From Mogibacterium pumilum (GTDB taxonomy: Bacteria; Bacillota; Clostridia; Peptostreptococcales; Anaerovoracaceae), in the NCBI RefSeq assembly GCF_002243385.1, contig NZ_CP016199.1:1691113-1755112 (forward strand): a DNA stretch of 64,000 nt, read 5' to 3'. Position 1 is the stretch's first letter; each line of letters opens with the position of its first letter. Positions 55,682-64,000 of the stretch are shown here, in pieces. The notes beneath the pieces were generated by a model, which did no database searches, had not been told where the DNA came from, and saw only the letters and a list, made by a program, of their open reading frames with translations. Both the position numbers and the translations under genes were made by a program.

Positions 55682-57652
55682 TTAATATAATTTTGATCCT
55701 GCTGGAATATTATCATCCAACATTATTAAATTAAGTTTTTCTTCTCCGTCGTACTCACAAATTGCAGATATAATCATACCTTCTGAGTTGATTCCCATCA
55801 TCTTACGAGGAGGAAGATTACAAATCGCAAGCAGTGTCTTTCCAATTAAGCTCTCTGCGCTGTAATATTCCTTAATACCAGATAAAATAACTCTTTCTTT
55901 TTCAGAACCATCATCTAATGTAAATTTCAATAGTTTTTTTGACTTTGGAACTTCTTCGCAGTTCTTAACTTTTACAACTCTAAAATCAGATTTTGAGAAT
56001 GTATCAAAATCAACCATATCTTCAAATATTGGTTCTACTTTCACTTTTGAAAAGTCAATTTTTTCTGTCGTAAGTTTGTCGTAAGTTTCTTTTGACAAAT
56101 CCCCATTTTCTGCCTTTTCTAAGCCTATTGGCTTCATTACTGGGAATAGCTGCACGTCTCTGATAGTTGAAGAATCAGTGAGAAGCATAACCAGTCTATC
56201 AACTCCGATTCCAAGTCCACCAGTTGGAGGCATTCCAACCTCGAGAGCATTTACGAAATCCATATCCATCGGATGAGCTTCATCGTCAAGTCCGAGGTCT
56301 AGCTCACGCTGCTGCTCGACAAATCTCTCGTACTGATCGATTGGGTCGTTAAGCTCTGAGAATGCATTGGATAGCTCCCAGCCATTGATATATGCTTCAA
56401 ATCTACGAGTGATGCGTGGGTCTTTTGGATCCTTCTTTGCTAGAGGTGATACCTCTACCGGATGTCCTGTCAGGAACACTGGTCCATCGAGAAGTCCTGG
56501 AATGTCTTCGCAGTACTCATCAAACATCTCAGCGATGATTTTGCCGCGAGTCCACTTATTAACCTCTTCAGTTTCCATTCCGTATGCGATTGCACGCTCA
56601 CGCGCCTCTCTATCATCCTCAATCTTATCGAAAGGAATTCCTGTAACCTTGATTACAGATTCCGTCATATCTATCTTGTTCCATGGCGGTGTAACGTCAA
56701 AAGTCTTGCCTTCATAAGAGATAATCGGTGATCCATTTACCTCCATCGCACACTTGTAGACGATCTGCTCCATGAGATCCATCATGCTCTCCTGGTTTCC
56801 GTACGCCATATAGCATTCCATAGAAGTGAACTCAGGGCTGTGATTCTTGTCCATACCCTCGTTACGGAATACCTTGCCGAGCTCATACACTCTATCGAGT
56901 CCACCGACAATTAGTCTCTTGAGCGGAAGCTCGAGAGAGATTCTGAGGTGAAGATCAAAGTCGAGCGCATTGTGGTGTGTGTTGAACGGTCTAGCATTAG
57001 CACCACCAGCGATGGTCTGTAGCACTGGAGTTTCAACCTCAAGGAAGCCATAGTCATCCTCGAGCACTCTACGAATGGTGCTCACTACCTTTGCACGCTT
57101 TAGGAATGTGTCTCTTACGTCAGAATTTACGATAAGGTCAACGTAACGCTGTCTATATCTAAGATCTGTATCTACGAGACCACTCCACTTGTCAGGAAGC
57201 ACCTGTAGGGATTTAGCCTGAAGTGTTAGCTCCTGCACGTGAATTGAAATTTCATCTGTCTTAGTCTTGAACACGATGCCCTTTAGACCTACGAGGTCAC
57301 CGATATCGTATGTCTTGAAAACTGTGTATTCTTCAGTTCCGATATCTTCACGCTTAACGTAGCACTGGATTCTACCCTGCTTATCCTGGATATCGAAGAA
57401 TGCAGCTTTGCCCATGATTCTCTTGCTCATGATACGTCCAGCAACTGCTACTTCCTGATCTTCCATAGCGTCGTAGTTGTCCTTGATATCTTTGCTGTGA
57501 GCAGTTACATCATATGTCTCCTGCACGAATGGGTCTCTACCCATAGCACGAAGTTCCTGCAGCTTATCTCTTCTAATCTGTCGCTGTTCACTTATATCTT
57601 CTGCTGTAAGCTCCGGCTGTTCCTGCTCAGGAGTCTTTACATTGTCATTACT
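55682..57652 (-). CDS. lysS: Lysyl-tRNA synthetase with C-terminal tRNA-binding domain (mosaic 3' end)
   Basis: About 656 residues. The OB-fold anticodon domain is at 60-150 and the class II catalytic core at 180-490: motif 2 FRNEGMDKNHSPEFT, motif 3 GLGIGVDRLVMLL. An EMAP/MetG-type tRNA-binding domain occupies the last 100 residues (DFDTFSKSDFRVVKV.. to ..IPAGSKLY). It charges tRNA-Lys. The ATG at 57652 is taken for a usual N terminus. The last 440 bases (to about 56120) are visibly more AT-rich than the rest, and a second, divergent copy of the 3' end lies at 51059-51331, so this end appears to have been replaced. Confidence 0.93.
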   Translation of the reverse strand, partial: SNDNVKTPEQEQPELTAEDISEQRQIRRDKLQELRAMGRDPFVQETYDVTAHSKDIKDNYDAMEDQEVAVAGRIMSKRIMGKAAFFDIQDKQGRIQCYVKREDIGTEEYTVFKTYDIGDLVGLKGIVFKTKTDEISIHVQELTLQAKSLQVLPDKWSGLVDTDLRYRQRYVDLIVNSDVRDTFLKRAKVVSTIRRVLEDDYGFLEVETPVLQTIAGGANARPFNTHHNALDFDLHLRISLELPLKRLIVGGLDRVYELGKVFRNEGMDKNHSPEFTSMECYMAYGNQESMMDLMEQIVYKCAMEVNGSPIISYEGKTFDVTPPWNKIDMTESVIKVTGIPFDKIEDDREARERAIAYGMETEEVNKWTRGKIIAEMFDEYCEDIPGLLDGPVFLTGHPVEVSPLAKKDPKDPRITRRFEAYINGWELSNAFSELNDPIDQYERFVEQQRELDLGLDDEAHPMDMDFVNALEVGMPPTGGLGIGVDRLVMLLTDSSTIRDVQLFPVMKPIGLEKAENGDLSKETYDKLTTEKIDFSKVKVEPIFEDMVDFDTFSKSDFRVVKVKNCEEVPKSKKLLKFTLDDGSEKERVILSGIKEYYSAESLIGKTLLAICNLPPRKMMGINSEGMIISAICEYDGEEKLNLIMLDDNIPAGSKLY

Positions 57653-57741
57653 CATTATGATTCCGTAATCCTTTCTCACGAATTATTTAAACATACTGTC
57701 GTGCACCGCAATTTCCCCCTTTGGTGCACAGCACAAAAGTA

Positions 57742-58221
57742 TTACTTTCTTACGTCAAGAACCTTGTACTTCGCAGTTCCATCGATGATTGGGAACTCAA
57801 GCACGTCTCCAGCTCTTGCTCCTAATAGGTGCTGTCCAACTGCAGATGCATTTGAAAGCTTACCGTTGAATGGGTCTGCCTCTGTGTTTCCTACAATTTT
57901 GTAAGTAACCTCTTCATCGTACACTAAATCGTGAAGTGTTACTGTTCTACCAGTAGCTATTACACCCTCGTCAGTCATCTCATCCTCGTCAGCGATTTTA
58001 GCTGTACGAAGCATAGCCTCGATGTTAGTGATTCTCTCTTCAGTCTCAGCCTGTGCATCCTTTGCTGCATCATACTCTGAGTTCTCGGAAATATCTCCGT
58101 ATGAGATTGCCTCCTTAAGTCTCTCGGCATTTTCCTTTCTTGTTACAGTAATTAGATGCTCGAGCTCTGTCTGAAGGGCGTCATAACCCTCTCTAGTCAT
58201 TTCATTATCATGTGGTGCCAT
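57742..58221 (-). CDS. greA: Transcription elongation factor GreA
   Basis: 159 residues: coiled-coil N-terminal finger (EGYDALQTELEHLITVTRKENAERLKEAISYGDISENSEYDAAK) with the acidic tip, and the C-terminal FKBP-like domain (VTLHDLVYDEEVTYKIVG, GKLSNASAVGQHLLGARAGD). Rescues backtracked RNA polymerase. Upstream of lysS by about 90 bp, a common pairing in Firmicutes. Confidence 0.95.
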   Translation of the reverse strand: MAPHDNEMTREGYDALQTELEHLITVTRKENAERLKEAISYGDISENSEYDAAKDAQAETEERITNIEAMLRTAKIADEDEMTDEGVIATGRTVTLHDLVYDEEVTYKIVGNTEADPFNGKLSNASAVGQHLLGARAGDVLEFPIIDGTAKYKVLDVRK

Positions 58222-58251
58222 TGGTCTCTTGCTCCTTTCAACCTTCTGGTA

Positions 58252-59358
58252 TTAAATCTCGTATTTCTTTACATCTTCGCTTTCTGCCAAGTTAAGCAGT
58301 GCGGAATATTTCAGTCTAAATGTCATGATGTCACCGATTTTCACATCGCCCTCGACATCTTCGACATCGATAATAGTGTGGTCGCCCGATGCGCCTATCA
58401 CCGAAGTTCCTTCCATTTCTGGAACTAAATCATCAATATCACCATAGTCAGCTCTACCGATTGCTAGTAGCGCTCTCTTGCGCATACCCCTATCTACATA
58501 CTCACGCTTCTTGCCAGCAGCATCTACTCCAAGTTCTCCCTGTGGGTAGCTTGCCTTCATCTTAAGCTCTATGACTTCTGCCTTGAGTACGAATGGTGTA
58601 TCTAATTCACCCATAGCTTCAAGATTATAACACAATCTTACGTCTTCGAGTGGACCAATTAAAGGACCAGCTCCAAGTCTAAGCATATTAATCTTCTCCG
58701 GCATATACCCGTGGTACACTCCGAGTAAGCTCGTTGTAGCTCCGCCAGATACGTATTCTAGTTCTCTGCCAATTTTCATTTCAACTCTTTCAGCTAGCTC
58801 GGCAAGAGCCACCATCTTATCCTCTGTCGGGATTACTGAACCATAGCAGCCCAGGTTAGTTCCAATGCCCGCTAACACGAGTCCCGGCATTTCGTTCTCT
58901 ACCTTGACAGCCGTCTCAACTAGTTCATCGAGATCGAAGAATCCTTCCCTAAGGTCTCCGAGGTCTGCCATCAAGATCACCTTGTGTGTAGTATCTTTCT
59001 CAAGAGCTACCTTGTTGATAGCTTCGAGCACAACCACCTCGCTGTTAAGGCTTATATCTACAACATCAACCATCTCAGAAATCTCTGACAGCATAGGAAT
59101 TCTGATCAGAAGAAGAGGCACTGCAATGCCACTCTCTTTAACCCTCTTAAGCTGGTCAAGTCTCGATGAGCCGATTAGTTTAGCTCCTCCTGCTACAAAA
59201 TCCTCCGCAGTCGCAACGGTTCCGTTCGTGGCCTTGATGATACCGGCAATCTCAATTCCCTGCTCACTGCATTTGGATGAGAGCTTCTTCATGTTGTTAA
59301 CCAGCTTTGCTCTGTCATGAAACAACGCTGGATACTTGTATTCTGCCATCTCGCTCAT
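58252..59358 (-). CDS. PLP-dependent alanine/ornithine racemase-family enzyme
   Basis: About 368 residues. The N-terminal TIM-barrel has the PLP lysine in IAGIIKATNG near 45, and SGGATTSLLG near 215 binds phosphate. The C-terminal beta domain follows (YVDRGMRKRALLAIGRADYGDI). The family includes ornithine and alanine racemases of clostridial amino-acid pathways. Start uncertain between ATG 59358 and 59349, as both have weak ribosome sites; the gene begins right at the stop of the acyl-CoA synthetase gene. Substrate not determinable. Confidence 0.8.
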   Translation of the reverse strand: MSEMAEYKYPALFHDRAKLVNNMKKLSSKCSEQGIEIAGIIKATNGTVATAEDFVAGGAKLIGSSRLDQLKRVKESGIAVPLLLIRIPMLSEISEMVDVVDISLNSEVVVLEAINKVALEKDTTHKVILMADLGDLREGFFDLDELVETAVKVENEMPGLVLAGIGTNLGCYGSVIPTEDKMVALAELAERVEMKIGRELEYVSGGATTSLLGVYHGYMPEKINMLRLGAGPLIGPLEDVRLCYNLEAMGELDTPFVLKAEVIELKMKASYPQGELGVDAAGKKREYVDRGMRKRALLAIGRADYGDIDDLVPEMEGTSVIGASGDHTIIDVEDVEGDVKIGDIMTFRLKYSALLNLAESEDVKKYEI

Positions 59359-59366
59359 CTCACTTT

Positions 59367-61256
59367 CTATGACCACTTATTGTCTTCAACAAATCTTCTG
59401 ATCTTTAGTCCCGTCGTCTTATCAAATTCCCTATCGCGAATGATTACATGATTGATCTTCTTGAACAGAGGCATTGTCTCGTTCTGCTTATCCACGATTC
59501 GCTCAATGTACTCCCTAATCTGTCCATCTGTCGCGTCTTCACCAAGCTCTTCAGCAAGAATTTCTTTGTTAGGTCTGATAGTTGCATAGATGCCGCGCTT
59601 CAGCGGATCATCGTTATCCTCATCTCCCCAAACCATGCATTCTTCGATACACTCATTCTTCATGAGATAGAACTCGAGTTCTTCAGGGAAAACGTTCTTG
59701 CCATTTGCCGCAATTATTACGTTTTTCTTACGGCCTGTGATATATACGTAATTCTTATCGTTCAGATATCCGAGGTCACCCGTGTGGAACCATCCGTCGA
59801 TGATTACCTCATCGGTACTCTCCTGATTCTTGTAGTATCCCATCATGATGTTAGGGCCGCGGAAGCAAATCTCTCCAATTCCGTCAGCATCCTTATCCGC
59901 AATCATGCACTCAACAAAAGGAAGCAAATGTCCAGCCGACGCATCGTCGATTAGCTTTGGATCCTCCGGGTTGAGCGACACCATAGGCGATGTTTCAGTG
60001 AGTCCATACCCCTGAATCACCGTGATACCCAGGTTTCTAAAGAATCCCATGATATCTTCATCAATTGCCGCACCACCGACGATCAGTGTCTTTATACGAC
60101 CACCGAAAAGCTCCGTAATCTTCTTAGTTGCAGGTTTACTCACATCTATTCCCACACGCTTTGTAAACTTGCTTAGCTTTATCAGCGTATTGAGCTGCTT
60201 CTCCTTGCCGCTCTTCTTAATCTGCCTGGTAATCTTGCTGTAGAAATTCTCATAGATTAATGGCACTGCCAGCATCAAGTGAGGCTTAACCTCCTGCAAA
60301 TCCTTAACGATATACTTTAACCCCTGACAAAACGCTACCGTCGCTCCGCAGTACATCGACTCGATGAAGGTGCATGTGCACTCGTAAGTATGATGTATCG
60401 GAAGCACGGAGAAGAATACATCTCCAACTTCAATATTTAGGAAAGTCTGCGCCACCATTACGTTAGAACAGATATTTTTGTTATTAAGCATTACACCCTT
60501 GGAGGTGCCAGTTGTTCCCGATGTAAAGAGGATAATCGCCAAATCCGTATTTATGATTTCAGCATCTATGAAACTTCTGTCGCCTGCTTCAACGAGCTCG
60601 TATCCGTGCTCTCTCAACTTATGCCATGACAGCAGCCCCTTATCAGTCTTCTCATGACTATACATGCCGGCATTGATTACGAATTCAAGGTTGTTGTCAT
60701 CCCTCTCCTTGATTCGCTTAAAGATATCATAGTGCTTGTCCATGGTGATGACAGCAGATAGTTCTCCACTCGTTGTCAGTTGAGATAGTTCATCCTCGTT
60801 GAGCTCCTTGTCAAGAGGTACGACTACGCCAGTTCCACCTACTACAGCGAGATAGCTCTCTGCCCATTCGTAGCAGTTCTTGCCGATTACGCCTATGTGT
60901 TTGCCCCTTAGTCCAAGCTCAACGAGGGCAGTTCCGAGCGCATTCACATCCGCGAGCACTTTGCTGTAGGATATCTCCTGAAACGGTTCGTTTTTATCGA
61001 ATTTCTGAAGGAATAGCGGTTTATCTCTATAAAGCTCTGCACTCGTCTCTAATATATTCTTGATGTCTGTAACCGCGCGGCGCCAAGTGTATCTAATCAC
61101 AGGATCTGTGGATTTATTGATTGCGTCCATAATCGCCTGCATTTCTTCCATCTCTCTGGCTTTAATCTCGCGGTATTCTTTTCTAATATCGCTGTTATCT
61201 GCCACTTTAGAATCTACGTCCTTTCTCGAAGTCTCTGTCATCGAATTTGTACTCAT
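59367..61256 (-). CDS. AMP-dependent acyl-CoA synthetase, second copy
   Basis: About 629 residues. The ATP-binding loop is LFTSGTTGTSKGVML near 265, the core motif GYGLTETSP near 425, and GWFHTGDLGYLN near 500 with the catalytic hinge TGRKKNVIIAANGKNVFPEE. Family members activate fatty acids through acyl-AMP. The ATG 61256 follows GAGGAAG by 7-8 bases and lies inside the end of the first synthetase gene (50-base overlap), so the two are translationally coupled and probably act in one pathway. Substrate unknown; the long N-terminal extension is hydrophilic. Confidence 0.85.
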   Translation of the reverse strand: MSTNSMTETSRKDVDSKVADNSDIRKEYREIKAREMEEMQAIMDAINKSTDPVIRYTWRRAVTDIKNILETSAELYRDKPLFLQKFDKNEPFQEISYSKVLADVNALGTALVELGLRGKHIGVIGKNCYEWAESYLAVVGGTGVVVPLDKELNEDELSQLTTSGELSAVITMDKHYDIFKRIKERDDNNLEFVINAGMYSHEKTDKGLLSWHKLREHGYELVEAGDRSFIDAEIINTDLAIILFTSGTTGTSKGVMLNNKNICSNVMVAQTFLNIEVGDVFFSVLPIHHTYECTCTFIESMYCGATVAFCQGLKYIVKDLQEVKPHLMLAVPLIYENFYSKITRQIKKSGKEKQLNTLIKLSKFTKRVGIDVSKPATKKITELFGGRIKTLIVGGAAIDEDIMGFFRNLGITVIQGYGLTETSPMVSLNPEDPKLIDDASAGHLLPFVECMIADKDADGIGEICFRGPNIMMGYYKNQESTDEVIIDGWFHTGDLGYLNDKNYVYITGRKKNVIIAANGKNVFPEELEFYLMKNECIEECMVWGDEDNDDPLKRGIYATIRPNKEILAEELGEDATDGQIREYIERIVDKQNETMPLFKKINHVIIRDREFDKTTGLKIRRFVEDNKWS

Positions 61257-62994
61257 AGTTTTCTTCCTCGAATCTCTTGATCTTAAGTGTCGTTGTCTTG
61301 ATAAAGTCATCTTCACGAATCTCGATTCTCTTAACTCGTTTAAAAGGCGGCATCTTTGAATTTGCTTCCTCAACAGCTTCCTTGAGTTTAAGATACTTCT
61401 CTTCGTTAGTCATACAGCCAGCATTTTCAAGAGCTTTGTAGTCAGGATACATGATCGCTGTACAAATCAGATCACCCTTAACCTCTTCACGCTTGCCGTA
61501 GACGATGACTTCGCTGATGAATTCACTCAGCAATAGGTAGAACTCAACTTCCTCTGGGAAAATATTCTTACCACCCTTAGTTACGATTACGTTTTTCTTA
61601 CGTCCTGTGATATATAAGAATCCGTCCTCATCCAGGTACCCATAATCACCTGTATATAACCAGCCATCTTTGATTGCCTTGGCTGTGTTCTCAGCATCCT
61701 TATAGTATCCCATCATCACGGATGGTCCCTTACAGATAACTTCTCCGATTCCGCTCTCATCCTTATCGACTATGCGTACCTCTGTTCCAGGCATTGGCTT
61801 ACCAACAGAAGCAGCCTTTCCGTATCTATCCTGGTTAACTGCGATTATAGGAGAATTCTCGGTCATACCGTATCCCTGCATCATCGGAAGCCCCATCGCT
61901 TCAAACTCTGAGATTACATTAGGATCGATTGCCGCTCCACCAGCAATGAGGATATATAGACTTTCGCCAAATATATCATGTACCGCTTTAAACAGCCTCT
62001 TGGTAGCCATTCTGTTATTTCTAAGGTCGAGCTTCATCGACATGCTGAGCGCTCTCTTGAGCTTATCAGCATTTCCGCTCTTCTCAGCCTTTGACCAGAT
62101 TTTTCTGTATATATTCTCGTATATCAATGGCACACCGAGCATGATGTTGCACTTAGCCTCTACGAAGTTCTGCTGTATATACTTGAGACCCTCGCAAATT
62201 ACTACTGTAGCACCCTGATAGAAGCTCGTCATAACAGTGCAAGTCATTTCATACACGTGATGCATCGGAAGTACGTCGAGTACACGACCTCCGTCTGGAA
62301 TTTTTACGTATTTTGACATGTTGAATACGTTTTGAGACAGGTTCCTGTGTGAGAGCATAACTCCCTTTGCTAGTCCTGTTGTTCCTGAAGTGAACAGAAT
62401 TGTCGATAAGTCCTCTGCATGAATCTCTGCATCTATATAATCGCGATTACCCTCTGCTACGATTTCACGACCCTCGGCCACGAGCTGATCCATGGTCATG
62501 AATCTATCATCAGCAAGGTATTCATCTACGTCATCTCCAGGTGCCGCCATGATGATAACCTTTTTAATTAGCGGAAGCTCTTCTAACAGCGGAGCAACAG
62601 TAGCGGTTAACTTCGTCGATGCGAACACTGCCTCTACATCGGCACGCTCCAGAAGGTTAGTAATCTCACCTTTTTCAAGGTTCCTATCGATCGGCACGAT
62701 AACACCAACTCCGCATACAACAGAATAATATGACAGAACCCACCTGTGTGAGTTATCTCCGATTACCGCAATCTTGCTACCCTTGAAACCTCTAGCTACG
62801 AGAGCTGTACCAATCGCGTTCTGCTCTTCCTTGAACTCGGCATAAGTCATCGATTTGAACGGCTCCTTATGGTCGTCCTTGTACATATATGCTGCTCTAT
62901 CCGGGAACCTCTGAACGGAGGTATCTACAAGCTCCTTGAGTGTCTCTACATAGTTAACATTGTATAGTTGATTTTCATATTTCTTTTTATTCAT
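61207..62994 (-). CDS. AMP-dependent acyl-CoA synthetase, first copy
   Basis: 595 residues with LFTSGTTGLAKGVMLSHRN near 195, GYGMTENSPI near 365, GWLYTGDYGYLD near 455 and TGRKKNVIVTKGGKNIFPEE. About as similar to its downstream neighbour as typical paralogues in an operon. The ATG 62994 is near the promoter region shared divergently with the phosphoribosyltransferase gene. Likely long-chain acyl activation; the exact substrate is unknown. Confidence 0.88.
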   Translation of the reverse strand: MNKKKYENQLYNVNYVETLKELVDTSVQRFPDRAAYMYKDDHKEPFKSMTYAEFKEEQNAIGTALVARGFKGSKIAVIGDNSHRWVLSYYSVVCGVGVIVPIDRNLEKGEITNLLERADVEAVFASTKLTATVAPLLEELPLIKKVIIMAAPGDDVDEYLADDRFMTMDQLVAEGREIVAEGNRDYIDAEIHAEDLSTILFTSGTTGLAKGVMLSHRNLSQNVFNMSKYVKIPDGGRVLDVLPMHHVYEMTCTVMTSFYQGATVVICEGLKYIQQNFVEAKCNIMLGVPLIYENIYRKIWSKAEKSGNADKLKRALSMSMKLDLRNNRMATKRLFKAVHDIFGESLYILIAGGAAIDPNVISEFEAMGLPMMQGYGMTENSPIIAVNQDRYGKAASVGKPMPGTEVRIVDKDESGIGEVICKGPSVMMGYYKDAENTAKAIKDGWLYTGDYGYLDEDGFLYITGRKKNVIVTKGGKNIFPEEVEFYLLLSEFISEVIVYGKREEVKGDLICTAIMYPDYKALENAGCMTNEEKYLKLKEAVEEANSKMPPFKRVKRIEIREDDFIKTTTLKIKRFEEENYEYKFDDRDFEKGRRF

Positions 62995-63106
62995 ATCTGT
63001 TAGCCCATGTCCCTTTATCTATACTCTGAAAAGTGCACACACCTATCAATTTTACTATCAATTTGTATCATGAGATTTTATCATTTTTTGCGTTATATTG
63101 CAACGT

Positions 63107-63136
63107 TTGCAAGCCTATCATAGACGGTGCTATAAT
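63107..63136 (+). promoter_or_regulatory. Promoter of the phosphoribosyltransferase gene
   Basis: -35 TTGCAA (63107-63112), 18-bp spacer, -10 TATAAT (63131-63136), about 65 bp before the ATG. Confidence 0.6.
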
Positions 63137-63203
63137 AATTCAATCAGAGACTTCTATGCCTGTTTATAATGCAGGGTAGATATCAAGACACGGAGGACTA
63201 CAA

Positions 63204-63761
63204 ATGGATTATTTACTGAATGTTGCAGGATTAGAGAGACACCTTCCTCTATGCAAAGTTTCAGACGACTTATATATTGCAGCTTTCATCATGTTCAATG
63301 ACGTTGAGGTTACTGTTGCGTGTGCTAGAGAGCTACTTAAAAAAGCACCTGAATTCGACGTTATCATTACAGCAGAATCAAAAGGGATTCCACTTGCATA
63401 CGAAATGGCAAGACAGGCAGGAAACAAGCCTTACATCGTAGCACGAAAAGGTCCTAAGATTTACATGGACGACCTTATCACTGTAAGTGTTGATTCTATC
63501 ACCACAGACCACATGCAGACTCTATGCGTAGGACGTACGGAACGCGAGGTTATGGAAGGCAAAAAAATCCTCGTTGTCGATGATGTAATCAGCACCGGCG
63601 AGTCACTGACTGCACTAGACAAGCTGGTAAATGCTGTTGGTGGAAATATCGTCGGTCAGATGTCCGTCCTTGCAGAAGGAGAAGCTGCTGATAGAGACGA
63701 TATAATTTTTCTTGAAAAACTTCCCTTGTTTGGTACAGACGGGCAAGTTATCCCGGACTGA
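63204..63761 (+). CDS. Phosphoribosyltransferase-family protein (adenine PRT-like)
   Basis: 185 residues with the PRPP-binding motif ILVVDDVISTGESLTALD near 125 and VIITAESKGIPLAYEMAR near 55, the layout of adenine/xanthine phosphoribosyltransferases. It would salvage a purine base to its nucleotide, in keeping with adenine deaminase elsewhere in the window, although the two are not adjacent. It could alternatively be a PRT-type regulator. Confidence 0.82.
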   Translation: MDYLLNVAGLERHLPLCKVSDDLYIAAFIMFNDVEVTVACARELLKKAPEFDVIITAESKGIPLAYEMARQAGNKPYIVARKGPKIYMDDLITVSVDSITTDHMQTLCVGRTEREVMEGKKILVVDDVISTGESLTALDKLVNAVGGNIVGQMSVLAEGEAADRDDIIFLEKLPLFGTDGQVIPD

Positions 63762-63789
63762 TTATTGAATATTCAACTCTGGAATTAAT

Positions 63790-63827
63790 AAAACGGGTGC
63801 GCTTCAATTTATGCTTGCACCCGTTTT
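63790..63827 (+). terminator. Bidirectional terminator
   Basis: AAAACGGGTGC / GCACCCGTTTT perfect arms with a 16-base loop, T-rich on both strands, 29 bp after the phosphoribosyltransferase stop and facing the convergent gene at the window edge. Confidence 0.85.
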
Positions 63828-63872
63828 GTATTCATGCATTTCTTTGATTATTCCAGTGCGTCAATATAGATT

Positions 63873-64000
63873 ATATAAGCTCCAGACTTTTTGCGTTGTA
63901 CCAACAAAAGCCGTTTCTCTTACAATAATTGTCAATTTCTTTTGCAAGTGAAGCATCCGCTCCGTACTCTAATAGATATACTGATAAACCGTTTTTCTTA
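63873..64000 (-). CDS. C-terminal end of an unidentified protein, cut by window edge
   Basis: An open minus-strand frame enters from the window end and stops at 63873; 41 residues are visible (KNGLSVYLLEYGADASLAKEI.. to ..KSLELI). The VYLLEYGADAS stretch faintly resembles an ankyrin-type repeat, but this is too short to call. The convergent terminator supports a real gene end here. Confidence 0.45.

Overview
The window looks like a chromosomal segment of an anaerobic Firmicute of class Clostridia, carrying stacked mobile elements. The housekeeping genes fit this: adenine deaminase, an MsrA-MsrB fusion, a lysyl-tRNA synthetase with an appended C-terminal tRNA-binding domain, GreA, and an alanine/ornithine-type racemase. 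The transfer modules are of the Tn916/Tn1549 and Tn4451 type typical of gut and oral clostridia. A genus cannot be named from sequence reading alone. No rRNA, tRNA, CRISPR array or recognisable antibiotic-resistance gene was seen.

Layout. (1) About 1-6060 is chromosome: tRNA nucleotidyltransferase, adenine deaminase, an ArsC/Spx-like protein, MsrAB and a coiled-coil J-domain-like protein, all on the minus strand. (2) About 6.1-51.05 kb is an integrative conjugative element (ICE) of the Tn1549/Tn916 superfamily. Integrase, excisionase and regulatory genes are at the left end. An AT-rich cargo follows (AraC regulator, ECF transporter, paired ABC exporter), then MobC and relaxase, then the transfer genes (LtrC-like protein, topoisomerase III, CD1107/CD1108-type proteins, VirB4, PrgI, TrbL-like, Maff2, VirD4, PcfB), ending with a replication-type protein. 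(3) Inside the ICE, 33422-46583 is a 13.2-kb mobilizable element of Tn4451 type with a TnpX-like serine recombinase. It sits inside the trbL-like transfer gene, and removing it at a GA dinucleotide restores that reading frame exactly. (4) 51.06-55.68 kb is a scrapyard island next to a duplicated, divergent 3' end of lysS. It holds a flavodoxin, an alpha/beta hydrolase with an AbrB-type partner, a broken IS transposase, a DnaC fragment and a CD1845-like membrane protein. (5) 55.68-64.0 kb is chromosome again: lysS, greA, a racemase, two overlapping AMP-forming acyl-CoA synthetases and a phosphoribosyltransferase.

The most interesting system is the cargo of the inner element (41405-45340). It resembles the Bacillus subtilis epeXEPAB (yydFGHIJ) epipeptide locus: a radical SAM enzyme with a CCFSS-type cluster motif and a PCC motif, an M50-type membrane protease, an ABC ATPase and a permease. 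A separate 32-codon gene at 43125-43223, with a very strong ribosome binding site, is the evident precursor. Its C-terminal tail (CIIGRWFFVHK) is unlike the Bacillus core apart from an aromatic W-F-F-V block. A small Xre regulator with a perfect palindromic operator over its own -35 box precedes the operon. A 13-bp inverted repeat brackets the precursor gene. This is a candidate new epipeptide-like RiPP system carried by a mobilizable element that parasitizes an ICE.

Other structural points: two inverted, covarying oriT-like segments bracket the relaxase region; a 114-bp element is repeated; the ICE sigma-factor-like gene is frameshifted by a third copy of a 5-bp repeat; the MT-A70 methylase gene lacks a canonical start; and the ICE separates the lysS stop from its likely terminator.
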